64,000 nucleotides of DNA from Trichaptum fuscoviolaceum (lineage: Eukaryota; Basidiomycota; Agaricomycetes; Hymenochaetales; Trichaptaceae). The notes below the pieces were generated by a model. That model made no database searches. It saw only the letters and a list, made by a program, of their open reading frames with translations, and was not told the origin of the DNA. The stretch is from NCBI GenBank assembly GCA_910574455.1, contig CAJSYZ010000001.1, forward strand, positions 4,819,424 to 4,883,423, given 5' to 3'. How positions within the stretch are numbered: the first letter of the stretch is position 1; every line of letters begins with the position of its first letter. Of this stretch, positions 46,329 through 58,053 are shown piece by piece. A program made the position numbers and the translations under genes.

Positions 46329-46857
46329 TGGGGTCCGAGTAAATCGTCTGGGAGGCGTTTTTTCTCATCAGGACCATATTGTTATTACTAATCTAAACTC
46401 CCCCAAATTTGTACAGCGACGTCACTTTTGGACCATTTATTGTATGCGCATCTTGAGAATGTGTATTGTACTTATCTCAGATTCTTCACATTTGTTATTG
46501 CCATTATTGATAGTTACTTTTAGACCATGTATGGACTTCCTTCTTCTTTGGTGGAGGGCGTTACGGCTGTTATAGCTTGCTATACTCCTCTCCCTTTTTA
46601 CAGACGAGACAGCCTTTAATGCGTGTCGGGGTCGATGGGCCGTAACGGTGGCCCGGGCTACTTGAAGCAAAGAGGGACTAGGGAACGAAGAAATCGTGGT
46701 TCGAATATAGTTTACAGCTGCGATCGACATTTGCATTGCTACTAGGCAATCAGTCCTGCGTAGAAAAGTGCAATCACAGTGTGTCTTATTCCAATCTATG
46801 CATCAAGGAACTTTTCCAACTACATACACCTTTTGCTAATTGTTGAATTCTGTGTTC

Positions 46858-47225
46858 AATCGGACTCGGCCGGAAGGGCGTATGTCACGATCAAGTCGTC
46901 TTGAACGCCGAATTAGCACTCGCAGTATAGAGAGTAGAACCTACGAATGAGAAGGCGCGAGGAGGGCGCACTGGCTGCAGCGATGTTCTAGAGGATAACG
47001 ACGCATTTCTGGTCTGTCCAATTGTGCCTTCCACAGGTCACCAAGAGGCTAGAGCTGCAGCAACGTAGAGGTGTTGTTTTACAAACAGTGACGCAGCTGG
47101 GGAGGCGGGGCATACTGTAAGTTTCTGCTCAGGTACGAGGATGAATGACATATGACACACATAATAAAAGTCCGGCAAGCATCGTAAGCACGGACATATG
47201 TCAAACCTGATTGAGCACTTCAAAA
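46858..47225 (-). pseudogene. Scrambled O-methyltransferase fragments
   Basis: 46858-47170 aligns with 50746-51060 of the full gene (exon/intron sequence around YYV and WSDQKC), with extra stops. 47171-47225 aligns with the last exon (AQSGLTYVRAYDA). On the minus strand the last exon comes before the middle exons, the reverse of gene order, so this marks a rearrangement or duplication joint. Confidence 0.65.
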
Positions 47226-47904
47226 ACAGAAAACATCAGTAGAAAGCATCGTAAGTGACTGAAAAAATCAGCGCACGCCGGCTCAAACTGTTCAATGGAC
47301 TACTCCGTCATATTCCATCACATCGCCGCGCATTTTTTTCACTGTTGCATTCTAGCAAGCAAACACTGTTGTTCGGCATCTCTGTCGCAAAGCAAAAGTA
47401 TAAGACTTATGGCTTGTTGAGAGATCATAGAGAATGCTCCTTTACATATCTAAGAGCTCTGCAACTTGAAGTTTTTTGTCGGTTTATTGACAGCAACTAC
47501 CGGTATGCGCGCGCGTCGCGCGATCATCACTGCATCTCACTGGCAGCATCTCAACTTCTCAAGTCGACAAAAAATTTCAACCAACGTACCATCTATCAAT
47601 GAGTCTGGTATCCCTCCCTAACCAATCTCACAGTCATGTCCTATTCTCACTTCCCGTAGACTCTCAATTTTCCCTAGACCCTCCCCAACGCGTGGGCATC
47701 GCTCTTGCGTTTTTCCTGGCAGAGTTTTCGTCGACGAACAACCAAAGTGCAAGTATGAGCCTCTTGACGACGTTAATAAATCATAAATCGATAAGCGCGG
47801 TGCCAGCCTGAGTGAAGAAAATGCAGGATAATGCAAACTTGGTAAAACGGATTCCTTGCAAGACTTTGTTCAAGTTCAACTTCAAGTTGAAGTTGTTGGT
47901 TACT

Positions 47905-48000
47905 ATCGCGGGAAACTTTTCCTAGACTCGTAAACCAGTCGTTAGTAGTGTTGTGATGTTACTACAACATTACACTAACGGCTGACTTTTCCGAAGAAAA
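47905..48000 (+). promoter_or_regulatory. Conserved upstream block, split by an insertion
   Basis: TCGCGGGAAACTTTTCC at 47905-47922 and CTTTTCCGAAGAAAA at 47986-48000 are the two halves of the block seen intact before the sister genes. Confidence 0.35.
47923..47984 (+). mobile_element. 62-nt palindromic insertion with 8-nt direct repeats
   Basis: ACTTTTCC occurs at 47915-47922 and again at 47985-47992, flanking 62 nt that the sister copies lack. The insert contains inverted arms (CAGTCGTTAGT near 47936 and ACTAACGGCTG at its end). An 8-nt duplication suits a hAT-type miniature element, although the left end extends beyond the arm. Confidence 0.45.
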
Positions 48001-48249
48001 TAAGTTTTCCTCTAACCACCATCTCATCATTATAAGAACAATTCACTGAGCTAAACTTTGGGCGGATGTTCGTCCTAGGAATCGTAGACATCCGGCCAAT
48101 ATAATGCTAAAGTAGTCCATTCCAAAAGTTGTCAGCTCTCTAACGGAAGATTTCGAGGCAAAGTGCAACGTAGGCCACATGTTATTTCATAAATTCACTT
48201 CGTGCGCTAATACCCTGTAACTGTTATTTAAGACTTCAAGATCTTATTA

Positions 48250-49871
48250 ATGGCAAAGAATATCGAGATGAATCATAATAAAAGTTCAAATACCTGGACA
48301 GCATGCTCGCAGGTCCTCAATATCGAGGAACTGCTTTCCATGATATTCCTGTCCTGTCTCCCAGACGATGGAAAAAAGGAGGTTTGGGTCAATGAGTGGA
48401 CACTCGATGTCAGCTCCGATCTTCAATATCCCCAGCCTTCCGAAAAAGATGCACCTCTGCAACTCACTCATGTCTGTCAGTATTGGCGTCGTCTAGCTCT
48501 CGATACTCCCAGCTTGTGGACACGCCTTTTCCTTCTATTTGATGGAGAAGTTACCAAAAGTGTGCGACTTCTCAATCTACGTCTGGATTCACTCTCGTTT
48601 TGGCTGGAACGGTCCCGCTCTCTCCCAATATCTATACGATGCTCGCGCGGTGACGCTACCCTCGGACCTGAAGCCACTCTCCGTACCTGGTCGGATCCAA
48701 AAGATAAATATGACGCTGTTTGGAACATCATGAACGCACTTTATCGACACAAAGACCGTTGGGAGAACGTCAGTGTCGAGCTTTCTGAGGCTGGATTGGC
48801 GCAATTCTATGAAACCGTGGACCACAGCTATCCTGTTTTGAAAACACTTGCGCTTATGCAACCCCTGCATGAAGTCGCGGATCGCCACATCGACGGAAAG
48901 GACCTGCGCATCAGCTTTTCCCCCGCATTGCAAGCCGTTTCCTTAACTGGCATGCAAGCGGGCGGTTCTGTGACTTAACCCTGCAGTATGCCACCGAACT
49001 TACGATCGCTGGGACTAACGGGCATGCAACTGCACATCTCCGAGGATGTTCGTAGTTGCCAAATAAGAAAGCTCGTCCTGGACCATGTAGAGCTCTCCGA
49101 CATCGCTATATCCCGGTTTCCGACTGCGCTCCCGCAACTACAGTCATTCACTATAACTTCAAGTCGCTTCACGGCACACAGACATATAAACTTGTTCAAC
49201 GTCGGCGGGAATGTAGCTGTTCTGAACAGCCTAACCGAGCTCAAAGTGCAGACGGGCGAAAGCATGTCCTTCCCATTGAACCGTATTTCAGCGCCGAACT
49301 TGGAGAAGCTTTTCGTCGGGGAAAGTGCAAAGTCCAGGTCCTACGCGTCCGACGTATTCGACAGAGCTGTCATACGCTTCCTCGATAGGAGCAAGGCTCC
49401 TATAAAGACCTTCTATTATACGACCGGACGCAAAGCATGCGAAAACATCTCTGCCATATTGAATAGACTTCCGAATCTAGAGCTCCTAACGTCAGCTATC
49501 CGGTCCTATCCTCCGCCGACATGCGTCTGCTCGAAGACCCAACAGTATGCCCGAACCTCGTGACAATTCGTAGCGATGGCGACTTCGTGGTCCAAGAGGA
49601 AAATGGACCGATAGAGCCAGATGTACCTGGCGTTCATCAAATCTTGTCATTGATCGCAGCGCGGTGTCGCAAGCGGCGGAAAGACCCTCAAGACGAGAGC
49701 TCTTTGGGCCTGGGGCAGCTATCGCTAGGCGGCGATCAAGGCAGAAGTTGGCTGAGGGTGCTCGCCTTTCCCGTGCGAGAGTTGCACTATCACGAACTAA
49801 CTGCAGACCCCATTTTCGCCAACGCAAGCGTGATGTTCACAAACACATACACGGGCGAGAAGGATGTTTAA
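48250..49871 (+). pseudogene. F-box-like/LRR type B, recent pseudogene
   Basis: The sequence is well preserved against 42244 and 44706: F-box (VLNIEELLSMIFLSCLPDDG, KDAPLQLTHVCQYWRRLALD), leucine-rich region and tail ending NTYTGEKDV. Two lesions are clear. Codon TTA is TAA at 48976-48978 (GSVT*PCSMPPNL), a one-base change. Near 49487 one base is missing (CTCCTAACGTC, where the sisters have CTGAACGTC), shifting the frame until the true tail resumes from 49521. A truncated 242-residue F-box protein could be made. The rest is too well kept for old decay. Confidence 0.85.
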
Positions 49872-49919
49872 TGGTGGTCAACTTGGAGGACGAATCGTCC
49901 CGGAGGTGCAGGACGATAT

Positions 49920-50320
49920 TGTTATCAATAATCTAATTTCGCATTTTGAATACCGATGTATTCGAGTCATTCTTGGACATTTATGGCCATCTGAAGAATG
50001 TTTAACGGCGGATAAGGATGACTTTAGAGGTTCTTTTCATCACGACCGTTGCCTATCTCAAATTCTTCAAGTACCTACTCATAATTGATAGGTGATTTTA
50101 TATCATGTAAAGCCAACTGACCTTAATAGCGGGCGCTAATTTCTTAGTCCCCTCAAACTTCTTCGAATGGAAAAGCCGTTAGACTGATGGGCCATAATGG
50201 TAGCTATTTGTCGTGTGTAAAGACAAGGTACGAACGTCGAAATGGTGATTCTAATGTTTTTACACCGGCTTAAGCATTGCAATAAGCAGAGAAAAAAGTC
50301 AGTTCTTGCCATTTCCCAAG
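49920..50320 (+). repeat. 3' flank shared by type B units
   Basis: The sequence after the stop (CATTTTGAATACCGATGTAT, then GGACATTTATGGCCATCTGA) recurs at 43915-44040. The following part resembles 46380-46800 (GATGGGCC, GGTAGC). It marks the downstream side of the duplicated unit. Confidence 0.5.
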
Positions 50321-50437
50321 CTGTCGATATTGAGCTCTGCTTCCTAGACGTACACAGTGTTACCCGTAATTGCTAATATGTGATCTTTTATCCGACAGTA
50401 ATGTGGGAGTAAAATTTATGAAGCACACCTTCGAGTC

Positions 50438-52439
50438 CTACTGCAGTTTGTATTCCAGAATCGACTCAAGAGTCGAGCAAGCGTCATAAGCGCGGACAAA
50501 TGTCAGACGAGCTTGAGCACTTCACAACACAATGGCAAAAGCGTTAGTAAATTAAAAAGCCAAGGTCAGCATCCGAAAAATGCAAAAACGCACGCCAAGT
50601 CAGAGAACTGCTCCACGGTCCGCTCCTTCGCGTCACCGAGCATGCACAGCATATTTATATCGTTATTATACGCTCGCACAGCGCCGGCACCGAAGTTCTT
50701 CAGCAGCGGGGCGGGCGCTGTGTCGATGCCGGGCTGCGCGTAGTCAGACTCGGCCGGAAGAGCGTATGTCACGATCAAGTCGTCTTGAACGCCGGGTTAG
50801 CACTCGCAGAATTGCCAAGGTATGGAGAGTAGAACCTACGGATGAGAAGGCGCGAGGAGGGCACCATGGCTGCAGCGATGTTCTTAAGGATAACGACGCA
50901 TTTCTGGTCTGACCAGTTGTGCCTTCACAGATTGTCAGCAATGAGCTGCAGCAACGTAGAGATGATGCCCTACAAGCAGTGACGCAGCTGGGTATGCGGG
51001 GCATAATGTAAGTTTCTGCTCAGGTACGAGGATGAATGACGCATGACACACATAGTAGAAATTACAACCAGACACAGGCGACTGCTCGAAGAAGTTGATA
51101 GTCTTGAGCTCGACTCTTCCATTGAGCACGGCCTCCGGCAGTTGCTGCGCCCAAAGCTTCATAAAAGGTGAGCACAGAAAACAAAAGTGTATCTGGAACC
51201 GACTGACTACTTTTCCTTGATCGATCATGTTCGGCATGTCTTGGACCGTCACCTGGAAAGGGATAGAGGGGAAAGCGCGCATGAGCTCCAAGGATACGTG
51301 CCCGTTCCCGCCGCCGACGTCGCAGAGATGGATCGGACCCGCGTCCTTCGGCAGGGTGTCCCAGGGATACGCTGCGCACAAGGCCGAACTCTGTCAAAAG
51401 CTTCGAGAGAAAGGACACGATCGGATTATTGACCTTTGATGAGCGAACCGGTGCCTCCGGTGAGATCACCACCACCGATCATCCCCTTGGCGAATATCTG
51501 CGCGTCGCCCAAACCTTGTTCCTGTCGATAGTTAGAAGTCTCCATCCGTAATAGAGCATTCCAAGTCACTAACACTTCCGAGATGCTCAAACATGGTTTT
51601 CCCGTACAATCGCCTGAAGCAGTCCTTTGGCGCGGTGGGACTGCGGTCCGAAAGTGTCTCGAACATCAGCGGCGCTGGCTTGAAGCAGATGCGCGTTCTG
51701 ATATTCATCGAACGTGAATGTCAACACAGACTAAAGATATTTCTGCACGTACGCCAACCGATAGTAGTCCCTGCTCGATTTACTTGATAGCATCTGGTGG
51801 CTTAGTCTGTTATTGGCGAACACGTTCGGCCGCACTGGACATGTGAGCGCGATGAGTAAGGGAAGCTAGAGCGTAGAGTGCGGGTTCACCTTCTCTGAAT
51901 ACATGCTTTGTGGCCAGAAGTCGCAAAACCCGAGCCAGCTTATCGGAGTTGATACCAGTTAGATTGCCTAACTCCGCTACTGGCACGCCCTCTGGTTTGC
52001 CATCAAGATGGTCTGCTACCCGAGCTTCGCAGGCGACTTGGATGCAAGCGCACTCTTCGAACTACATATGTTCGCCATTGTGAAATCCAATCGCTTCGCC
52101 CACGTGAAAAAAATAACCCACCGCGAAAGCTTTCTGATATGTGAGCTCGTGTTAGATATTTCTCGGTGCCGAGGATAGATGAGGAAGACTCACGTTGACG
52201 AGGGAAAGAGCCGGGCTGGCAATCGTTGCGCAAAGCTGCGCACACGCGGCCTCTACGATGCGTATGGTCCGTAACAGCCTCTCACTAGCGCGTTCCGGCG
52301 CGTCGAACGGCCCATCCACCGCAGAGTCGAGAAGCGGTATTGAAGCTCCAGTTGTCTTATACTCGCCGATGATGTCATCAACCGAGGACGTGATCAAAGT
52401 AACGAGATCATGAAGATGAGAGTCTTCTGTACCAGCCAT
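50438..52439 (-). CDS. SAM-dependent O-methyltransferase (COMT-like, fungal family)
   Basis: The start at 52439 gives MAGTEDSHLHDLVTLITSS. Exon 1 (52194-52439) ends SLVN. Spliced exons then read KAFA|FEECACIQVACEARVADHL, LGNLTGINSDKLARVLRLLA (winged-helix dimerisation region), YGKTMFEHLGS, FAKGMIGGGDL, the SAM-binding motif HLCDVGGGNGHVSLELMRAF, the region with HNWSDQKCVVILKNIAAAM (the His of this segment is the usual base), then APLLKNFGAGAVRAYNNDIN, and the last exon ending at 50438. One splice junction near 50940-51000 could not be resolved cleanly, so minor damage is possible. Such enzymes methylate phenolic or polyketide metabolites; substrate unknown. Fragments of its 3' end are scattered before the type B F-box genes. 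Confidence 0.78.
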
Positions 52440-53359
52440 AGTACCCGTGTTGACGCAGCTGGTGATATGGTTCTGTTGGATAAAGACTCCAGAGAAGATA
52501 TGTACCAAAAGGAGGGAGGTTTGAACGATGCGATCACGGTCCTTCATGGAGGACAGGTCTTGATATAAGGTGTTGCGGGCCTCAGTAACCTCATATGATG
52601 TTACGAGAACATGATGATGATAGAGCAGAGACGCATTGTGGTCTTTTCAGAAAGGCCGACAAAGTTGGACACTTGTGTAGGGAAAGACCGATGATCACGG
52701 TGCAAAAATAGTTTCTTCCCAGATATGCTACTTCGCCAAGATACGCTGGGATAGATAGGTCGCCGAAGGACATCTAGCATATTGAACAGAAGGAAACGAA
52801 GCAAAGAAGTTGCTGCCTTCGTCGTTGATAGTCTGCTTATTATCTTTCCAGCAATTAGGGTTCTATCAGCGCCCATAGGAGGGCCCTAGTTCATTTCTTC
52901 CCATCAAAAACGTTGAACTTACGAATAAGTACAGATCATAGCCGAGAGTTATCAAATTTCTCGCTTTTCTTCATGAGTTGAAGTCCAAATTTTAAGGAAG
53001 GTGAGCGTGAGCGTCGGTGAAAGAGAGAGGCAAAGTTGAAGTGCCTCTTCAAGTTCGTCATAAATAGTAGTATTACATAATAAAATCACTACTACAGTTC
53101 GGAGCGCACGGTGTTTAACTTGAAGCTGAAGTTGAGCCTGAGCCTTGTTCTCTAACCACATCGATATCAGGGGCATTCGCAGACTTGCTTGTATGGATGT
53201 GACTTGCAGCTATCTGTCATCGTGTTCTTCATCCATCGCACTCCAAAGTAAACTTGTTTTCAATCCCTCGAGTTGCTCCCTGCCTGGATAACTGGGACTC
53301 ATATTACACCTACCTTATGATTTGCTGATACCATACTTATTGATCTTTCCATACGTATC
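52440..53359. other. No supported gene
   Basis: Minus-strand frames at 52601-52876 and 52952-53176 show no family features. The right side should hold the promoter of the GDSL esterase. Confidence 0.4.
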
Positions 53360-54528
53360 ATGGCATCCGCTCGATTCGCATCCGTTACTGGGTCTCACTG
53401 GCCGGGATTCACTGGCGTCAAGAAGTTGTTCATCTTGTGAGTCTTCCAGTAGCCTCATGTTTTGGTTTCCATATAGATTCAGCTGACGTCTGTCCATCAC
53501 GGGTGCAGCGGCGACTCGTACAGCGCTGTAGGGTACGATACAGGGTGGCCCGCCCCGAGCGTCGACGAACCTCTCGGCGTCCCGTTCCCAGGGTACACCT
53601 GGTGCGAGGGCGGCGAGGAAGAGATGGGCGACAGCACGAACCCGAACTGGGTCGGCCATCTCGTGACGAGCCGCCGCCAGCGCCAGCCGCTGCTCGTGTA
53701 CGACTACGCCGTCGGGGGCCACACGCTCTCCGGCGTCGAGTCGCAGATCAACCTGTGGTTCCTCCCGCACGTCGCCCAGAAGCCTGACTGGGCGCCATGG
53801 ACGGCCGACGAGTCGCTCTTCAGTGAGTAGTAGTCAATTTAGTTACACCCCCTCAAATGCACGTTTTTTTTAGAAACATGCTGACGAAGCGCGAACTGTA
53901 CAGTAACGTGGACTGGCATCAACGATTGCGCGTAAGCCGAGGTCGTTGTGTTATTTGAACGCTGAGAGCCTAACCTTTTTTTTCCTCTCTTGATACAGCG
54001 GTATGATCAACCATGTATCTGAGATCAAGAAGCTCTTTGAGATGCAAGACATTCTATACGAGACCGGCGCGCGCAATTTCATGCTCATCGACGTACCGCC
54101 CATTTTCCAGTGCCCATGCGGTAAGCTCCCATCTCTATCTACGAACTTCGAGAGCAAATTCTAAATGCAATGTAACTCAAGTCCCTGCCCAGTACCAGTC
54201 GGACCCAAATATCATCCGGACTTACTTTGATTGGAACGAAAACCTCCACAAAGGCGCCGCAGAATTCATCACGAAGCACCCGGACATCACGCTGCTCATG
54301 TACTCGTCCTGGGACGTCTTCGACAAGGTCTACCAGGACCCGGTGAAGTTCGGCTTCAGGGCGAGAGACCTGAAGATGGCGCGCGGTGGGATCTGGGCGG
54401 ACTTCATCCATCCGACGAGCAAGATGCACGCCGTTCTCGCGAAGGACATGGAGGAGTTCCTGGACCAGTTTCCGACGCGCGTGCAGCCACAGTCTTCTCT
54501 GACGGAGGGAGAACCCGTTGTTGATTGA
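53360..54528 (+). CDS. GDSL-family esterase (carbohydrate esterase 16-like)
   Basis: Five exons (53360-53436, 53509-53822, 53904-53931, 53999-54120, 54182-54528) sum to 888 nt, or 295 residues. GDSL blocks are visible: the catalytic Ser in KLFIFGDSYSAVGYD, an Asn in DYAVGGHTL, the Asn of the GxND block in TWTGINDCAG, and the terminal His in DFIHPTSKMH. The pattern suits fungal acetyl-esterases that trim plant cell wall sugars. No obvious signal peptide is seen at the chosen start (MASARFASVTGSHWPGFTGV), so it may be cytosolic or the true start lies further upstream. The gene appears intact. Confidence 0.86.
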
Positions 54529-55726
54529 CGAAAATATGGTCACTTATACGTATCATATCCTCACACAACTGTTGATAGTACACCGAATGACCTGAGTAGA
54601 CTCTATGGTCACTGTGTTCTCATTTACACCAATTATTTGAGAATCGGAGATAATTCGCGTGAAGCTCCTAATATGGCTATGTACCAATGTCATCCCGCTT
54701 ATGTAACATTACTACATAAATATGTATATAATTAAGTAAGAAAACATAATGCCTGCCCTAAGGACCCCTACCTCTATCCTAGCGAGCGCGCCTCTCCGCT
54801 CTCTCATCTTTTAACAACTTCCAGGTTGCCTAACCACATGTTCGCCTGCCCGCGCTCTGCAGGAGTCATGGCTCGTCCGTTCATCATGCGCAGCCTCAGA
54901 ACACGCTGGTCGCTCTCCGCGTTCAGCCCGGTGGCTCTTTGGCTGGCCCATGTCCGTTTTGTCCCTCGGGATGAGCATGTGGATGGGCCGGTCACCTAGC
55001 CCCCGTACATGTCTTCTCTCTCATCTCGAATTTCTCTCTTGACACAATTTTTCTTTTCGTTTGCGTTGGCTTTGGATGGATATGGAAGGGGCAGTTCTGG
55101 AGGTAGAAGGTTGATGGACGTGGTGGCCGGTCGATGGGGAAGCGCACACATCTTTTTTCGCCTTTTTATGCTTGTCAACATCATCGTAGAGAATGCCAAT
55201 GAAACACTTTCCGATCCTTCATTCTGTTGTGCTTGCACACGGAACTCGGTGGGGACATACTCAGGAACGCCAATCCTGTCGATCAAAAGTGCCAATCTGT
55301 CCGCAGCAAGGCGGTACACATAACTTGAACTCTGAGACAGCATGTAAATCAGATAGATTGCAACTGGATCCGTTAAATATGGCGGAAAACGAAAACGTAA
55401 AAGTATGAGGTTATTACAATCGTCGTGGTCTTCAACAACAATAACTTGAAGTAGGAGGTATTCAAGTAAGGGAAATGACAGAAGAAGTAAACCGTTCGTC
55501 CCGTTTTTAATAATCAAGTCGTGAAGAAAAATGAAAAAGTACGATGGTGTGCGTCGGAGAGATCCTCGTTCATCATGAGTGCATCGATAAGAAACGGACC
55601 TTTCCAACGGCCAAAGTCCGCAACCCATGCACATCCTCTCCATATGCAATTTGCCGCTCACTGTCTCCTGGCCGGCTAACAGACATCACGCAACAGACAC
55701 CACGCATAACCTGAGAGTCAAGTCCA
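54529..55726. other. Mostly unassigned; possible minus-strand gene remnant
   Basis: Minus-strand frames at 54804-54995 (ending GQANMWLGNLEVVKR) and about 55000-55350 (YVYRLAADRLALLIDRIGVP) look somewhat protein-like and lie in the same frame separated by one stop. No family is recognised and no splice solution was found. The right end is 3' flank of the next gene. Confidence 0.3.
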
Positions 55727-57600
55727 CTACACCTCCGCAACACCCCGGTACATCCCTTGGTTATTCGACGAGAACGTGCTCGGCGGCGCGCCCTGCGGTA
55801 TCTGCGGTGTGCTGTACTGCCCCTGGTTGTATAGCGTCGGACCGCTGTACTGCGTGTCCAGAGTCTGTGGTGCGGGAGAGGTGGGGAACGTCGACGGGTC
55901 ATTCGGGTCCTGAAAAGGGAAAGAAAAAGTGGGTTAGAAGACCGCACGGCAAGGAAGGAGAGGGAAGGTCGTATGAAAAAATGTGTAAAGGGAAGTGAAG
56001 ACGTACATAAAGCTTCTGCTGCTGAGTCACGAATCCACCAGGGGGAGGGCTCATCGGCGTAGGCGCGTAAGGCACGGCCTGGTACTGCGGGTCCATCTTC
56101 TCCTGCAGCACCGGGCTGCCACTCCCATTAGTAGCGCCCGTCCTGCGATTCTTGGAGCGCTTGATACAAAGGAACGCAATCAGCGCAATCAGCGCGAGCC
56201 CGACCACCCCGCCCACGACGCCGCCCGCAATCGCGCCCGCATTGCTGCTCGACTTCTTCGCCGCGGGCGCCGCAGACGACGTCGCATGCCCGCCGCTCGA
56301 AGTAGACACGCCGGACACCGAGGTCTGCGTGCTCTGGACGCGCGTCGCTGTCGACTCGGGGAGGTTCGTCTCCGCGAGCGCGGCCTGCGGGTCGAACGTG
56401 CCCGTCGCGGTGACGTTGTCGAAGGCCCAGCCGGGGACGGAGGTGCCCGCGGGGATGTCTTGTGGGAAGATGTCCACGAAGACGGACGTGCAGGCTGCGC
56501 TCCAGCTCGCCCAGGAGATGATGGTCGCGTTCTGGCATGCGCTGCATCCGCCCATCATCGAGTACATGACAGTGCTGCACTGGCATTGATTTGCGATGGC
56601 CGCGGTCGGACCAATGTAGTGCTGGTCTGGCAAGAGCGCGCTCACATCATATTCTGGAGCAATAAAGCAATAACCATTCAGCGATCCATTGCCTTTCACA
56701 AGAATTATTCTACTTACGACCGCCATTACATGCACCTCCGAGATAAGCAGCGACAGTACACGGACTCTGGCCTTCTTTGTTGTACAGCTAAAGGGGAAAC
56801 AAAGCCGCTCGTGAACACTACGCAAACTTTGCAAATGCAGGACAAATTCAACTCACGCTAGCAAAGGTCGCTATACACGTCGCGTTGCTCGTTATCTGCG
56901 CGTTTGCTGCACGCAGTGAGGCAAATACCAGGGCTGCGAGCGGGAGACGTCGTTGAGCGCTCAGCATTGTCGAGGAAGGGGCGGGCGGAGCTGGTGGTGG
57001 TGAGGAAGAAAGGAAGGAAGGCCAAGGGTTCGGGGAGGGGCGGACGACACTTGACATATCAATTTATTTGAATGAAGGTGAGCGCTTGCCAGTAGCACGC
57101 GCCCACTGGTGGCTGTGCACCATTCTGCACTGCCGCTTTTGGACAAGGCACGCCTGTCGAGCCAATCAGAACCTTTGCCGGCTGATCGCCCATGTCACCA
57201 ACGCCCTGTCCTCATTCCCCGACAACACAAAGCCGCCTTTCCAGACCTTCTCCTCCATTTATTTCTGTGCCAAAGTTGGTGAACGAGACTCTTCGCCAGG
57301 TAGAGATTACAACCAAATCGATGATGTTCTTATTTTGTATTTTGATAGGAGTGTCGAGGCGGTCCGCCAACGGAGTCCCTGAGGCCATAAATACTCCGAA
57401 GTAGATGTAGTAGGCTGTGCTCGCATCTGATCTATTGAGGAGGTGCCGCACGCTATGTGCATTCATGGGGAAGATGCACCTATTACACTCACGCACAGCC
57501 TCAATTTGTTTCTCCCATGTCCGAGTCTTCATGATTGCCAGCAGCGTCACGATTCATGTCAGCGCGCTGCCAGTGGAGGCTTTATAAGCTCGGAAAAAGG
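55470..57600. repeat. Segmental duplication, copy 2 (Cys-rich membrane gene)
   Basis: Alignable with 26900-28900 across gene, 3' flank and about 500 bp of upstream sequence, in the same orientation. The upstream part near 57405-57480 (ATCTGATCTATTGAGGAG, then CGCTATGTGCATTCATGG) matches 28753-28795. Confidence 0.55.
55727..56967 (-). CDS. Cys-rich single-pass membrane protein, paralog 2
   Basis: The start at 56967 gives a signal peptide (MLSAQRRLPLAALVFASLRA, then ANAQITSNATC). After introns with clear signals (AGC|gtgagt and GGTC|gtaagt), the protein reads GQSPCTVAAYLGGAC, YDVSALLPDQHYIGP, then CQCSTVMYSMMGGCSACQ and an FPQDIPAGTSVPGWAFD ectodomain. A Ser/Thr stalk, a Gly/Val-rich transmembrane helix, a basic CIKRSKNRR stop-transfer sequence and a Pro/Tyr/Gln-rich cytoplasmic tail ending YRGVAEV follow. 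It appears intact and more regular than its paralog at 27141. The ectodomain Cys pattern suggests a disulfide-bonded extracellular domain; function unknown. Confidence 0.82.
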
Positions 57601-58053
57601 AATCGAGGTCCTTCGGAATCCGGAATTCGCACAATAATGAATGTCGCCGAGGTGCTTGGAAACTCACCATAAGCCCACTCCAGAAGCCTGCATAAGCTTC
57701 GCGAGGTCACTGCCAGTATCCAGGTTTCCACGAGCTTCGACAGGCCAAGCGCGGATTTTGTGTCGTGAAGGAAACAAATCCACAAAAATAAACGCTTATC
57801 CGTTCGATAGCCTCTAAACAAGTCCCTTGATGGTCGACAAGTCCCAAGTTCCTCTAAAGACATCCGTATCATGAGATTTTAAGACCCAATGCTCACTTTA
57901 GACTAATATAAGTCCATATATGCGCGCAGAACTTCAATGCCACCCGACGGTTGACAACTCGGCGAGAAACCCGAGTTCCTCGATTGATAGCTTGTCATTG
58001 CTTAGTTAAGCTTAGAGATAAAGAGCATAGAGTATGGGCGCAGGCTCATCAGA
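57601..58053. other. No supported gene
   Basis: Short open frames only, between the segmental duplication and repeat copy C. Confidence 0.4.

Noticed and set aside
52601..52876. Minus-strand 91-codon frame
   Set aside because: No recognisable motif, no splice partner, and it lies beyond the clear start of the O-methyltransferase.
54139..54543. Minus-strand 134-codon frame opposite the GDSL esterase
   Set aside because: The plus strand carries the conserved GDSL blocks with matching splice sites; the antisense frame has no family features.
56128..56586. Long open frames on the other reading frames and strand of the Cys-rich membrane gene
   Set aside because: They are shadows of GC-rich coding sequence; the spliced minus-strand model has a signal peptide, membrane helix and a paralog.
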